Origin: Mariniflexile maritimum
GTDB lineage: Bacteria; Bacteroidota; Bacteroidia; Flavobacteriales; Flavobacteriaceae
DNA: 64,000 nucleotides
Assembly: GCF_009746565.1 (NCBI RefSeq)
Contig: NZ_WRPN01000007.1
Span: 1-64,000 of the forward strand
Direction of reading: 5' to 3'
Under the pieces are notes generated by a model. That model worked only from the letters and a program-made list of their open reading frames with translations. It ran no database searches and was not told the origin of the DNA. The translations under genes were made by a program, and so were the position numbers. Shown in pieces: positions 16,501 to 24,429 of the stretch (positions are counted from its first letter, which is position 1; every line of letters starts with the position of its first letter).

Positions 16501-17547
16501 ATGAAAAAAACCACCTTATTACTCACCTTGTTTAAGCAATTTATCCGCGAAAGCGAAACAGGTAAGCGACTAAAAAAGAACGGTGAAAGAATAACAAAAG
16601 GCTCAATTGAAAATTACAAATCTACACTAAAATTACTGCAAAAGTTTAGCTTGAACACAGGTTTTGAATTACGTATTTGTGACGCTTCCAAACTAAATAA
16701 AAGGGAACTACTTTCTGAAAAAAACTATTGGAAAAAATTCTATAAAAATTTTACTGAATATTGCTATAAAAATAATCTATACGATAATTATGTGGGGCAT
16801 AACATAAAGATTATCAGGACTTTTTTTCATTACTTAAAAGATGATAGAGACCTAAACACTGGAGATTTTCAAAGACTTTTTTATGTTCGTAAAGAAGAAA
16901 TAGATATTTTAGTATTGTCGCCCGAGCAACTCAAGTTCTTAATACATGATAAAGATTTTGAAAGCAGCCTCACCCCTGCTTTAAAGCGTATTAAAGATGT
17001 TTTTGTATTTGGTTGTACTACTGGTTTGCGCTTTTCGGATATTTATAGACTAACTAATAAAAATTTTGAACAGCAAAACAAGGATTGGTATTTAAAAATT
17101 AAATCTCAAAAAACCAAAACCTATAGCTTTATTAAACTACCAAAATATGCTATTGATATTTATAAAAAAAATATATCAAAATCGTCCAAAGTATTTGTTT
17201 TTAAACCAATTACCTTATTCATTTTTAATCGAACTCTAAAACAAATAGGTGAAAAAGCGGGTTATACAAACCCCATTGAAATGACCCGTGAAAAACAAGG
17301 CGTAACCAAAATAGTAAACAAAAACCCAGGGATCAAACAACTTCGTTTTTGCGATAAAATGAGTTCCCATATGATGCGTAGAACAGCAATCACTACACTA
17401 CTAATTTTAGGCATGCCAGAACATTTAGTGCGTAAGATAAGTGGTCATAGCTATACTAGTAATTCTTTTAATAGATATGTGCATTATGCCCAGGGGTATA
17501 TAGATAAAGAAATAGATAAAGTGCATAAAAAATTAGAAATTTATTGA
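16501..17547 (+). CDS. Tyrosine recombinase / integrase
   Basis: 348 aa with the usual N-terminal SAM-like core-binding half (residues 1-125) and a C-terminal catalytic half. The catalytic set is visible: TTGLRFSDIYRL (Arg), SQKTK (Lys), HMMRRTA (His-Arg), ISGHSYTSNSFNRYVHYAQ (His and the Tyr nucleophile region). It belongs to the XerC/XerD-like Bacteroidota integrases. It is the only recombinase in the window and lies between the Rhs array and tRNA-Leu, so it probably marks an integrated element at that tRNA. Whether it acts on the cassettes themselves is unknown; the shared blocks look more suited to homologous recombination. Confidence 0.85.
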   Translation: MKKTTLLLTLFKQFIRESETGKRLKKNGERITKGSIENYKSTLKLLQKFSLNTGFELRICDASKLNKRELLSEKNYWKKFYKNFTEYCYKNNLYDNYVGHNIKIIRTFFHYLKDDRDLNTGDFQRLFYVRKEEIDILVLSPEQLKFLIHDKDFESSLTPALKRIKDVFVFGCTTGLRFSDIYRLTNKNFEQQNKDWYLKIKSQKTKTYSFIKLPKYAIDIYKKNISKSSKVFVFKPITLFIFNRTLKQIGEKAGYTNPIEMTREKQGVTKIVNKNPGIKQLRFCDKMSSHMMRRTAITTLLILGMPEHLVRKISGHSYTSNSFNRYVHYAQGYIDKEIDKVHKKLEIY

Positions 17548-18073
17548 TTTAAAATAAAGTGGGTAATTCGTTGAGTATAAAACAAAACAACAACATATGC
17601 CATTGTTTTACAGTATATTATGAAATTATGGGTATAAGCGTCATTGCTTTTTAGATTTTAAACACCAGATCGTATTTTGATCAATTAAATATGGGTTATT
17701 GGATTCGTATTTGAATTGTTCGGCAGTTTCAGAAGTTGGATTGAATTTACTAAGACCACCATCCCAGATGCATACCCTTATTGAGCGATAAAAGCTTCTA
17801 AAAGATAGACTGTTTTATTGAAACCTATTTTGGCTATATGCCGTCTTTTGATGGAAGTATTTTACGAGTTTAAATTGCATCAATATTGTATGATAATAAA
17901 CTTCCCTTACGAAGAATTAAGTTTACAGCTTAGCAAAATTTATTATCCGAACTGAAAATTCATAGAGATTAAAGGCAATTGGAAAGAATTGGTATCAATA
18001 AAAATGTAACCGTTAAAATAGCAAAATGTTGTACCTATGTTGTACCTGACTTTTTTTAGAGGCTCATTTTAAA
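17548..18073. other. Decayed region between integrase and tRNA-Leu
   Basis: No intact gene. 17925-18026 (plus strand) can be read, with one +1 frameshift and a stop, as a SymE-like fragment: EIKGNWKE then LGINKNVTVKIAK, close to the SymE pattern I-x-GKW-L-E-LGI ... V-V-V. A tandem TGTTGTACCT pair lies at 18027-18036 and 18038-18047. The rest looks non-coding. Confidence 0.3.
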
Positions 18074-18102
18074 CAAAAAAAGCCGAAGATTTCTCTCCGG
18101 CT
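18074..18102 (-). terminator. Terminator of tRNA-Leu
   Basis: On the minus strand AGCCGGAGA and TCTTCGGCT (plus 18081-18102) pair around GAAA-type loop sequence, followed by a T run. It lies immediately after the tRNA 3' end. Confidence 0.7.
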
Positions 18103-18106
18103 TTTG

Positions 18107-18188
18107 TGCGGGCGGGGAGACTCGAACTCCCACACCTCGCGGCATCAGATCCTAAGTCTGACGTGTCTACCAATTCCACCACGCCCGC
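18107..18188 (-). tRNA. tRNA-Leu(UAG)
   Basis: 82 nt. The acceptor stem GCGGGCG pairs with CGCCCGC; there is a D-arm (TGGTGGAATTGGTAGACACG), a TCAGA/TCTGA anticodon stem with loop CTTAGGA (anticodon TAG), a long variable arm typical of Leu, and a T arm GGGAG-TTCGAGT-CTCCC. The discriminator is A and CCA is not encoded. Confidence 0.95.
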
Positions 18189-18222
18189 ATTTCAATATTT
18201 TAACACTTTTTATTTCGCTATG

Positions 18223-18261
18223 TCCTAAGTCTGGCGTGTCTACCAATTCCACCACGCCCGC
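18223..18261 (-). repeat. Duplicated 5' half of tRNA-Leu (att-like scar)
   Basis: 39 bases identical to the tRNA-Leu 5' half, from acceptor G1 through the anticodon loop (TTAGGA), except one change (GCCAGAC instead of GTCAGAC). It has no variable or T arm. It lies 34 bases upstream of the intact tRNA on the same strand. The break point inside the anticodon loop is a typical integrase crossover position. Confidence 0.7.
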
Positions 18262-18391
18262 TAAAGGTGTGCAAATATAATCAAGATTTTTAAATTGCAA
18301 ACTTATAACAGCTAAAAACATTCATTTTTTTATACTTTTAATTGCTGAAAACAAACATCCTTTTTCCGCTTATTTTAAAAAAAACATTCTA

Positions 18392-19333
18392 ATGAAGAAG
18401 ATTTCCCTAGCAATAACGGTCGCTTTAATTGTTTCAAATATTTTGAACGCTCAATTTAAAGAAGAACCGGCCATTTTAAAAACCAGCACCGATTCTATTT
18501 TTGGCACCTATACCATCCCAGAGCTAAAAAACAATCCGCCCATTGTTTTAATTGTAGCTGGTTCTGGGCCAACCGATAGAAATGGCAACAACCCCATGAT
18601 GGTAAACAATTCCTTAAAAATGCTTGCTGAAGGTCTAGCGCAACAAGGTATCGCATCATTACGATTCGATAAACGCGGCATTGGCGAAAGCAAAAACGCA
18701 GGTGTTTCTGAAGGCGATTTAAGGTTTGAAGACTATATTAACGATGTAAAAGCATGGAGCAAATTAATTAAAGAAGATCAACGCTTTTCACAACTAATCA
18801 TTTTAGGGCATAGCGAAGGTGCACTTATTGGCATGATGGCTTCACAAGAAAAAGAAGTTTCTAAATTTATTTCGGTTGCTGGCGCTGGTTTTCCGGCAGC
18901 CGACATATTACGAAAACAATTAAAGGAACAACCGCCATTTGTACTCGACATGTGCGCCCCCATTATTGAAAAACTCGAACAGGGCCAAACCGTGAACAAT
19001 GCCCCCGAAATGCTTTATACCTTATTCCGCCCTAGCGTACAACCGTACTTAATTTCATGGTTTAAATACCATCCGCAAACAGAAATTGCGAAATTAAACA
19101 TGCCTATTTTGATTGTTCAAGGCACCACCGATATTCAAATAGGTGTTGAAGATGCTGAAAAACTATCGGAATCAAACAAATTGGCAAAAAAAGTAATCAT
19201 TGAAGGCATGAATCACATTCTTAAAGAAGCCGATGCCGATAGAACCAAAAACATTCAAACATACAGCAATTCCAAATTACCCTTAAAAGAAGGATTGATT
19301 TCAGAAATTGTAAGCTTCATCAACCAAAAATAA
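18392..19333 (+). CDS. Secreted alpha/beta hydrolase
   Basis: 313 aa with a signal peptide (MKKISLAITVALIVSNILNA then Q), so it is exported. It has the alpha/beta hydrolase fold: oxyanion region VAGSGPTDRNGN, nucleophile elbow GHSEG with Ser141, acid loop around VQGTTDIQIGVED and a late His (GMNHILKEA). It belongs to the COG1073-like serine hydrolases; substrate unknown. It is a single gene, with divergent tRNA-Leu upstream. Confidence 0.85.
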   Translation: MKKISLAITVALIVSNILNAQFKEEPAILKTSTDSIFGTYTIPELKNNPPIVLIVAGSGPTDRNGNNPMMVNNSLKMLAEGLAQQGIASLRFDKRGIGESKNAGVSEGDLRFEDYINDVKAWSKLIKEDQRFSQLIILGHSEGALIGMMASQEKEVSKFISVAGAGFPAADILRKQLKEQPPFVLDMCAPIIEKLEQGQTVNNAPEMLYTLFRPSVQPYLISWFKYHPQTEIAKLNMPILIVQGTTDIQIGVEDAEKLSESNKLAKKVIIEGMNHILKEADADRTKNIQTYSNSKLPLKEGLISEIVSFINQK

Positions 19334-19376
19334 CAGAAGCATAGCCTAACATCAAACTTAAAACATCTAAATTCCA

Positions 19377-19384
19377 TACCTTTG
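19377..19384 (+). promoter_or_regulatory. Bacteroidota -7 element for the M20 dipeptidase
   Basis: TACCTTTG fits the TAnnTTTG consensus of the main Bacteroidota sigma factor, 22 bases before the ATG at 19406. Confidence 0.5.
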
Positions 19385-19405
19385 AAATATTAAAAAAACG
19401 TCTTT

Positions 19406-20794
19406 ATGAATAAAATCCAAGCTTACATCGAAACCCATAAAAACCGCTTTATAAACGAATTGATCGAATTGCTAAAAATTCCATCCATTAGTGCCGATTC
19501 CGCTTATAAAAATGATGTTTTAAAAACCGCCGATGCCGTTAAAATAAGCCTAGAAAAAGCAGGTTGCGACACCGTTGAAATTTGCCAAACCGCTGGTTAC
19601 CCCATTGTATATGGCGAAAAAATAATAGCCGAAAACCTCCCAACCGTTTTAGTTTATGGGCATTACGATGTACAACCACCCGACCCCATCAATTTATGGG
19701 ATTCGCCACCATTTGAACCCGTAATTAAAACCACCCCATTACACCCCGAAGGTGCCATTTTTGCGCGTGGTGCCTGCGATGATAAAGGCCAAATGTACAT
19801 GCACGTAAAAGCCATGGAGTTTATGACGGCAACCAACCAACTGCCATGCAACGTAAAATTTATGATTGAAGGCGAAGAAGAAGTGGGCAGTGCCAATTTA
19901 GCGACATTTGTAAAAAACAATCAGGAAAAACTAAAAAACGATGTCATCCTTATATCCGATACGGGCATGATTGCCAAGGATGTGCCATCCATCACCACCG
20001 GTTTGCGCGGTTTAAGCTATGTAGAGGTGGAAGTTACAGGCCCCAATCGCGATTTGCACTCCGGACTTTACGGTGGCGCGGTGGCAAACCCCATTAACGT
20101 TTTAGCGAAAATGATTGCTTCGCTTCACGATGAAAACAACCACATCACCATTCCTGGGTTTTATGATAAGGTTGAAGCACTTTCAAAAGAAGAACGTGCA
20201 GACATGGCAAAAGCCCCTTTCAATTTAGAAAATTATAAAAAAGCCCTGGACATTGAAGCGGTTTATGGCGAAACGGGCTACACCACCAACGAACGTAATT
20301 CCATTAGGCCAACTTTGGATGTGAACGGCATTTGGGGCGGTTACACGGGCGAAGGTGCCAAAACCGTTATTGCCAGTAAAGCCTATGCCAAAATATCGAT
20401 GCGCTTGGTTCCGCACCAAGATTGGGAGGAAATTACCCAACTATTCAAAACCCATTTTGAAAACAGCGCCCCAAAGGGCGTTACCGTAAAAGTGAAACCG
20501 CATCATGGTGGCCAAGGTTATGTTACTCCAATAGATAGCATCGGCTATCAAGCAGCTAGTAAGGCCTACCAAGATACTTTTGGCAAAACCCCGATACCGC
20601 AACGCAGTGGCGGCAGCATCCCCATTGTGGCGCTTTTCGAGCAAGAACTAAAAAGCAAGACCATTTTAATGGGCTTCGGGTTGGATAGCGATGCCATACA
20701 CTCACCAAACGAGCATTTCGGCATTTTCAACTATTTAAAAGGCATCGAAACCATTCCACTGTTTTACAACTATTTTACCCAACTTTCAAAATAA
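19406..20794 (+). CDS. M20 family dipeptidase
   Basis: 462 aa, usual length for M20 dipeptidases. Zinc-site motifs: GHYDVQ (His86, Asp88), ARGACDDKGQ (bridging Asp), GEEEVGS (catalytic Glu pair), and a distal HSPNEHFG. The middle lid domain starts at GLRGLSYVEVEV. It hydrolyses small peptides in the cytosol (no signal peptide). Single-gene unit; a repeat-element hairpin at 20857-20897 may serve as terminator. Confidence 0.92.
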   Translation: MNKIQAYIETHKNRFINELIELLKIPSISADSAYKNDVLKTADAVKISLEKAGCDTVEICQTAGYPIVYGEKIIAENLPTVLVYGHYDVQPPDPINLWDSPPFEPVIKTTPLHPEGAIFARGACDDKGQMYMHVKAMEFMTATNQLPCNVKFMIEGEEEVGSANLATFVKNNQEKLKNDVILISDTGMIAKDVPSITTGLRGLSYVEVEVTGPNRDLHSGLYGGAVANPINVLAKMIASLHDENNHITIPGFYDKVEALSKEERADMAKAPFNLENYKKALDIEAVYGETGYTTNERNSIRPTLDVNGIWGGYTGEGAKTVIASKAYAKISMRLVPHQDWEEITQLFKTHFENSAPKGVTVKVKPHHGGQGYVTPIDSIGYQAASKAYQDTFGKTPIPQRSGGSIPIVALFEQELKSKTILMGFGLDSDAIHSPNEHFGIFNYLKGIETIPLFYNYFTQLSK

Positions 20795-20795
20795 T

Positions 20796-20932
20796 TAGGG
20801 CGTTTCCGCTGCCCCCTTCGCCAGCCACTGCATGCGGTCGGGCTATACGCTATATCTTTTTTGCAAACCCTCCGTTTCACTCCGGGTTTGCAAAAAAGGA
20901 TGCCGCTTCTATCCCTAACGCAGGTTCTTAAC
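20796..20932 (-). repeat. Dispersed intergenic repeat, copy 1
   Basis: Read on the minus strand it opens GCGTTAGGGAT, has a perfect 14-bp hairpin (TTTTTTGCAAACCC 20857-20870 with GGGTTTGCAAAAAA 20884-20897), a region GATATAGCGTATAGCCCGAC, and ends near AACGCCC. The same order of blocks occurs at 52120-52310, with a different middle. I recall such elements scattered between genes of Flavobacteriaceae. Confidence 0.65.
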
Positions 20933-20937
20933 CCATT

Positions 20938-21798
20938 ATGAAAAACCAACACAGCAACCACCTTCTTCAACTTACATTAGCGACCTTATTTGTTAGTACT
21001 TCTGGTGCTTTAGGAAAATATATCGATTTACCAATTCCGGTGGTTATATGGTGGCGGTGTTTTTTGGGAGGACTTTTTTTATATGTTTTTTGCAGATATA
21101 AAAAATTCGATTTAAAAATTCATTCCAAAAAAGACTTTTATTCCATTCTTTTAAGTGCACTTTTAATGGGCGCCCATTGGATAACCTATTTCTATGCCTT
21201 AAAACTATCAAATGTGGCCATTGGTATGTTATCGCTGTTTGCTTATCCCATTTTTACGGCACTTTTGGAGCCTTTTTTTATGAAGGTAAAATTCGATCCG
21301 TTTTACATCCCATTGGGTTTTATGGTTTTATTGGGTATTTACCTGCTTGCGCCCGAATTTAATCTGGAAAACACCCATGTACAAGGTGGGCTGTTTGGGC
21401 TGCTATCCGCCTTATGCTATACGTTGCGCAATCTTATTTCAAAAAAACTCATCAACCTTTACAATGGTACGCGCATTATGTTTTACCAGGTTGTTGCGCT
21501 AGTGTTTGTGCTGTCTCCAAGTTTACTTTTTATGGACAGCTCCAATATTGGCACACAATTTCCGTATGTTTTAACATTGGCGCTTATAACAACCGCACTT
21601 GGGCATACCATGCTAGTAAGTAGCCTAAAGCATTTTTCGGTTAGCACTGCAAGTATCATAAACAGTACACAGCCTGTTTTTGGGATTATCATGGCCTTTT
21701 TCTTTCTAAATGAAATCCCAACATTGCACACTTACATTGGCGGTTCGCTTATTCTGGCAACGGTTGTTATTGAAAGTGTGCGTACTAGAAATAAATAG
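20938..21798 (+). CDS. EamA/DMT-type drug-metabolite transporter
   Basis: 286 aa with ten predicted membrane helices in two EamA halves (for example LLLTLATLFVSTSGALGKY; LSLFAYPIFTALLEPF; ALITTALGHTMLVSSL; TASIINSTQPVFGIIMAFFFLNE). It is an inner-membrane exporter or permease of the RhaT/EamA superfamily; substrate unknown. The start ATG follows the repeat element directly. Confidence 0.88.
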   Translation: MKNQHSNHLLQLTLATLFVSTSGALGKYIDLPIPVVIWWRCFLGGLFLYVFCRYKKFDLKIHSKKDFYSILLSALLMGAHWITYFYALKLSNVAIGMLSLFAYPIFTALLEPFFMKVKFDPFYIPLGFMVLLGIYLLAPEFNLENTHVQGGLFGLLSALCYTLRNLISKKLINLYNGTRIMFYQVVALVFVLSPSLLFMDSSNIGTQFPYVLTLALITTALGHTMLVSSLKHFSVSTASIINSTQPVFGIIMAFFFLNEIPTLHTYIGGSLILATVVIESVRTRNK

Positions 21799-21841
21799 TT
21801 TTACGCTATCTGGTTGTATGATTTGCAATTTCTGCCTATTA

Positions 21842-22123
21842 TTACTCGTACTTTTTATCACAAATGGCTCCCAAATGGAACTTATCCAAAAGAACAACAT
21901 CAGCCACAACCGTATTGAAAATCGTATCCCGTATGTTACCGGAAGTGTAAATAACATCGTTACCATTTTGGCACAATTGATAACTAGCTCGCTCCGTTTC
22001 ATTTATAGGAATAGAACACGTTGTACAATCTTCATTGTTATCTTTTTCATTGTCCTCTTTTGAGCATGCAACTATTAAAAGCGATGCACTTAAGCAACAT
22101 AAACTAATTTTAAAAGTTTTCAT
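21842..22123 (-). CDS. Small lipoprotein of unknown function
   Basis: 93 aa. The signal peptide has the lipobox LLIVACSKE (Cys20), followed by an acidic Asp/Glu/Asn tether and a short domain with four more Cys (CTTC, LCQNG, ICDKK). Convergent with the transporter gene. Family not recognised. Confidence 0.65.
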   Translation of the reverse strand: MKTFKISLCCLSASLLIVACSKEDNEKDNNEDCTTCSIPINETERASYQLCQNGNDVIYTSGNIRDTIFNTVVADVVLLDKFHLGAICDKKYE

Positions 22124-22177
22124 TGGTTACCATTTTAAGTTAAACATTATTCATTCATACATCTAATAAATTTCAAA

Positions 22178-22237
22178 ATGTCATCACTCAAATTTTTTAA
22201 AAACTGTTTCGGTAAAAAAAAGTGCATGGGTTGTTAA
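22178..22237 (+). CDS. Possible 19-residue Cys-rich peptide
   Basis: ATG to TAA, MSSLKFFKNCFGKKKCMGC, strongly basic with three Cys, in the 220-base gap before the DUF4407 gene. No promoter element is evident. It could be chance; it is listed because the basic/Cys composition is unusual for random AT-rich DNA. Confidence 0.2.
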   Translation: MSSLKFFKNCFGKKKCMGC

Positions 22238-22347
22238 AAAGCAGGAATGTTTTTTTTATAAATTTTTGTAACAAAATGGCAGCTTTAGCGTTCTAATAGG
22301 CAATCTGTCCTGTGCCCATTCAAAGGACCAATCAAAAAAAAAATCTC

Positions 22348-23448
22348 ATGTTAAAAGAGTTTTTCATTATTTGTTCCGGTTCCGATACCGATATTTTAGA
22401 ACAATGCTCTAAAGGCGAACAAAACAAATATGCGGGTATTGGCGCTACCGTATTTTTTACGGCATTAATGGCATTTATTGCGGCCAGTTTTGCGCTTTAT
22501 ACGGTTTTCGATAATTTATATACTTCTATATTTTTCGGACTTATTTGGGGTTTGCTTATCTTTAATTTAGACCGTTACATTGTATCGACCATTAAAAAAA
22601 CAGGCCGGGTTTTAGATGAACTTATACAAGCATCGCCCCGAATTTTATTGGCAGTAATTATTGCCATCGTGATATCAAAACCATTAGAACTTAAAATTTT
22701 TGAAAAGGAAATAAACCAAGTATTGTTGGAACAGAAAAACGATTTAACACTGGCCAACAAAACCCAAATTGCAAAACAATTCAACCCAAACATTGAAAAT
22801 TTAAACAAAAACATCACCGCTTATCAACAGGAAATAGCAACCAAGGAAGCTGAGGTAAATGCCCTTTACAACACCTATATCGCCGAAGCTGAAGGAACTG
22901 CCGGTACCAAATTATTGGGCAAAGGCCCTGTTTACAAAGAAAAACGCGATAAACATGATGCCCTTTTGGCCGAACTCCAACAACTTAAAGTGGATAACAA
23001 AGCAAAAATTGCGGCGATAGAATCTCAAATTACCAAACTAAAAGGCGATTACGAAACACAGGTTGTAAGCTCGCAACCCATCATCAATAATTTTGATGGT
23101 TTAATGGCGCGCATAAATGCTTTAGGCAAGTTACCTTGGTTGCCTTCGTTATTCATATTCCTGCTGTTTTTGGCAATTGAAACATCGCCCATATTGGCAA
23201 AATTATTATCGCCAAAAGGGGCTTACGACTTTAGGTTGGAAGACCAAGAAATGGCCATTCAAACAACCATCCTTCAAAACAAAAACCAAAGCGATGCGAT
23301 GTTACGAACAGATTTTGCCCTTAACGACCGCATTTATCGCGATTTGGAAAATGAAGAGGAATTGTACACCTATAAACGCAAAAAAGCAAGGGAACTGTTG
23401 CAACTACAAGCAGAAGCCTTTTTTAAGCGCCAAAAAAACGTTTTGTAA
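22348..23448 (+). CDS. DUF4407 membrane protein
   Basis: 366 aa from ATG 22348, chosen over a GTG at 22312 because the family begins with (M)LK-FF-ICSG. Membrane segments at about 30-50, 60-80 and 90-110 (IGATVFFTALMAFIAASFALYTV; FGLIWGLLIFNLDRYIV; ILLAVIIAIVISKPLEL) and one near 265-285 (LPSLFIFLLFLAIETSPILAKLL). A long coiled-coil lies between them (residues ~115-250). The family is widespread in Bacteroidota; its role is unknown. Confidence 0.85.
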   Translation: MLKEFFIICSGSDTDILEQCSKGEQNKYAGIGATVFFTALMAFIAASFALYTVFDNLYTSIFFGLIWGLLIFNLDRYIVSTIKKTGRVLDELIQASPRILLAVIIAIVISKPLELKIFEKEINQVLLEQKNDLTLANKTQIAKQFNPNIENLNKNITAYQQEIATKEAEVNALYNTYIAEAEGTAGTKLLGKGPVYKEKRDKHDALLAELQQLKVDNKAKIAAIESQITKLKGDYETQVVSSQPIINNFDGLMARINALGKLPWLPSLFIFLLFLAIETSPILAKLLSPKGAYDFRLEDQEMAIQTTILQNKNQSDAMLRTDFALNDRIYRDLENEEELYTYKRKKARELLQLQAEAFFKRQKNVL

Positions 23449-23449
23449 A

Positions 23450-23728
23450 TTATGCTGCCGATTCGGTTTTGAAATGGTTGTATAAATCTTCACAGCCCAA
23501 ACCTATAATGGCCAAGTTTTTCTGCTTAGCGATGGCTTCCTTGTGCAGTTCGGATAGAGCAATAACCCCAAAACGGTCTATGCTTTCAACATCTTCAATG
23601 CTAATGGTTAAGGAGTTCACCTTTTCAAAAATGTTTTTGAACTCGCTTTTAAATAGCTCTAAATTGTTCTTGTTAAGCGCACCTTTAATTTTAAAAAAAT
23701 TGTTGCAATGTGAAATTTTTAGTTCCAT
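23450..23728 (-). CDS. STAS-domain protein (anti-sigma factor antagonist-like)
   Basis: 92 aa, a single STAS domain: strand MELKISHCNNFFKIKG, helix NNLELFKSEFKNIFEK, then SLTISIEDVESIDRFGVIALSELHKEA with the Ser/Arg site of SpoIIAA-like domains (IDRFG instead of the usual DSSG-like). It may not be phosphorylated. Its stop lies one base from the DUF4407 stop (convergent). Confidence 0.75.
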   Translation of the reverse strand: MELKISHCNNFFKIKGALNKNNLELFKSEFKNIFEKVNSLTISIEDVESIDRFGVIALSELHKEAIAKQKNLAIIGLGCEDLYNHFKTESAA

Positions 23729-23951
23729 AATAAGTGATTTTTAAATGATTAAACAATAAATTTGGGCTATTAATTAATTGATAATAAAGTAAATATAAAA
23801 ACCAAAGCTTTGTTTGTACAATTTAATCGACCAATAGAATTTAACTTTAGTTAAAAAAACCAATGGTGCTAATTTTATCGATGAGTAGCATCTATTAAAC
23901 ATGGGATTTCGTTATTTTTACCGCCATCTAAAAATGATTTATAGCTTATAT

Positions 23952-24380
23952 ATGAAAAAAATACTTGTATTATTTTGCCTCATTTCTGCCTTTAGTGGCT
24001 TTTCGCAAAACGAAGAACAGGACAAAAAAGACATTCAGGCGGTTTTAAAGGCCCAAAGAATAGCGTGGTCCAAACATGACATGGAAGGCTATATGGAAGG
24101 CTACTGGAAAAGCGACTCGCTTAAATTTTACGGAAAAAACGGCTTGACATTAGGTTGGGAAAACACCTTGGAACGTTATGAAAAAAGCTACCCTACCGAC
24201 GAGCACACGGGTAAACTAAGCTACAAAATAAACGACATTACCAAAATAAGTGACGATGCCTATTATGTATTGGGCGAATACCACATAAAACGCGAACTGG
24301 GAAACGCCGATGGCATTTTTATGCTGGTGTTTAGAAAGATTAATGGCGAATGGAAAATCGTTGCAGATACGTCGTGTTAG
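23952..24380 (+). CDS. SnoaL/DUF4440-type exported protein
   Basis: 142 aa from ATG 23952, preferred over 23901 because MKKILVLFCLISAFSGFSQ is a good signal peptide. The mature part is an NTF2-like cone fold: KDIQAVLKAQRIAWSKHDMEGYMEGYWKSDSL, then ADGIFMLVFRKINGEWKIVADTSC. Function unknown; the DUF4440-like family is often ligand-binding or catalytic. Confidence 0.75.
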   Translation: MKKILVLFCLISAFSGFSQNEEQDKKDIQAVLKAQRIAWSKHDMEGYMEGYWKSDSLKFYGKNGLTLGWENTLERYEKSYPTDEHTGKLSYKINDITKISDDAYYVLGEYHIKRELGNADGIFMLVFRKINGEWKIVADTSC

Positions 24381-24429
24381 TTCAATAGTTAGGGGCAAGC
24401 TAAAAGACAATCAATCAGAATATTGACAA

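Noticed and set aside
16501..17547. Integrase as a cassette integron-type recombinase acting on the array
   Set aside because: No integron-integrase-specific insert is seen and the cassettes share a coding block rather than attC-like sites; kept as an ordinary tyrosine recombinase.
20225..20644. Minus-strand frames over the M20 dipeptidase
   Set aside because: Antisense shadows of a well-supported gene, without signals or motifs.
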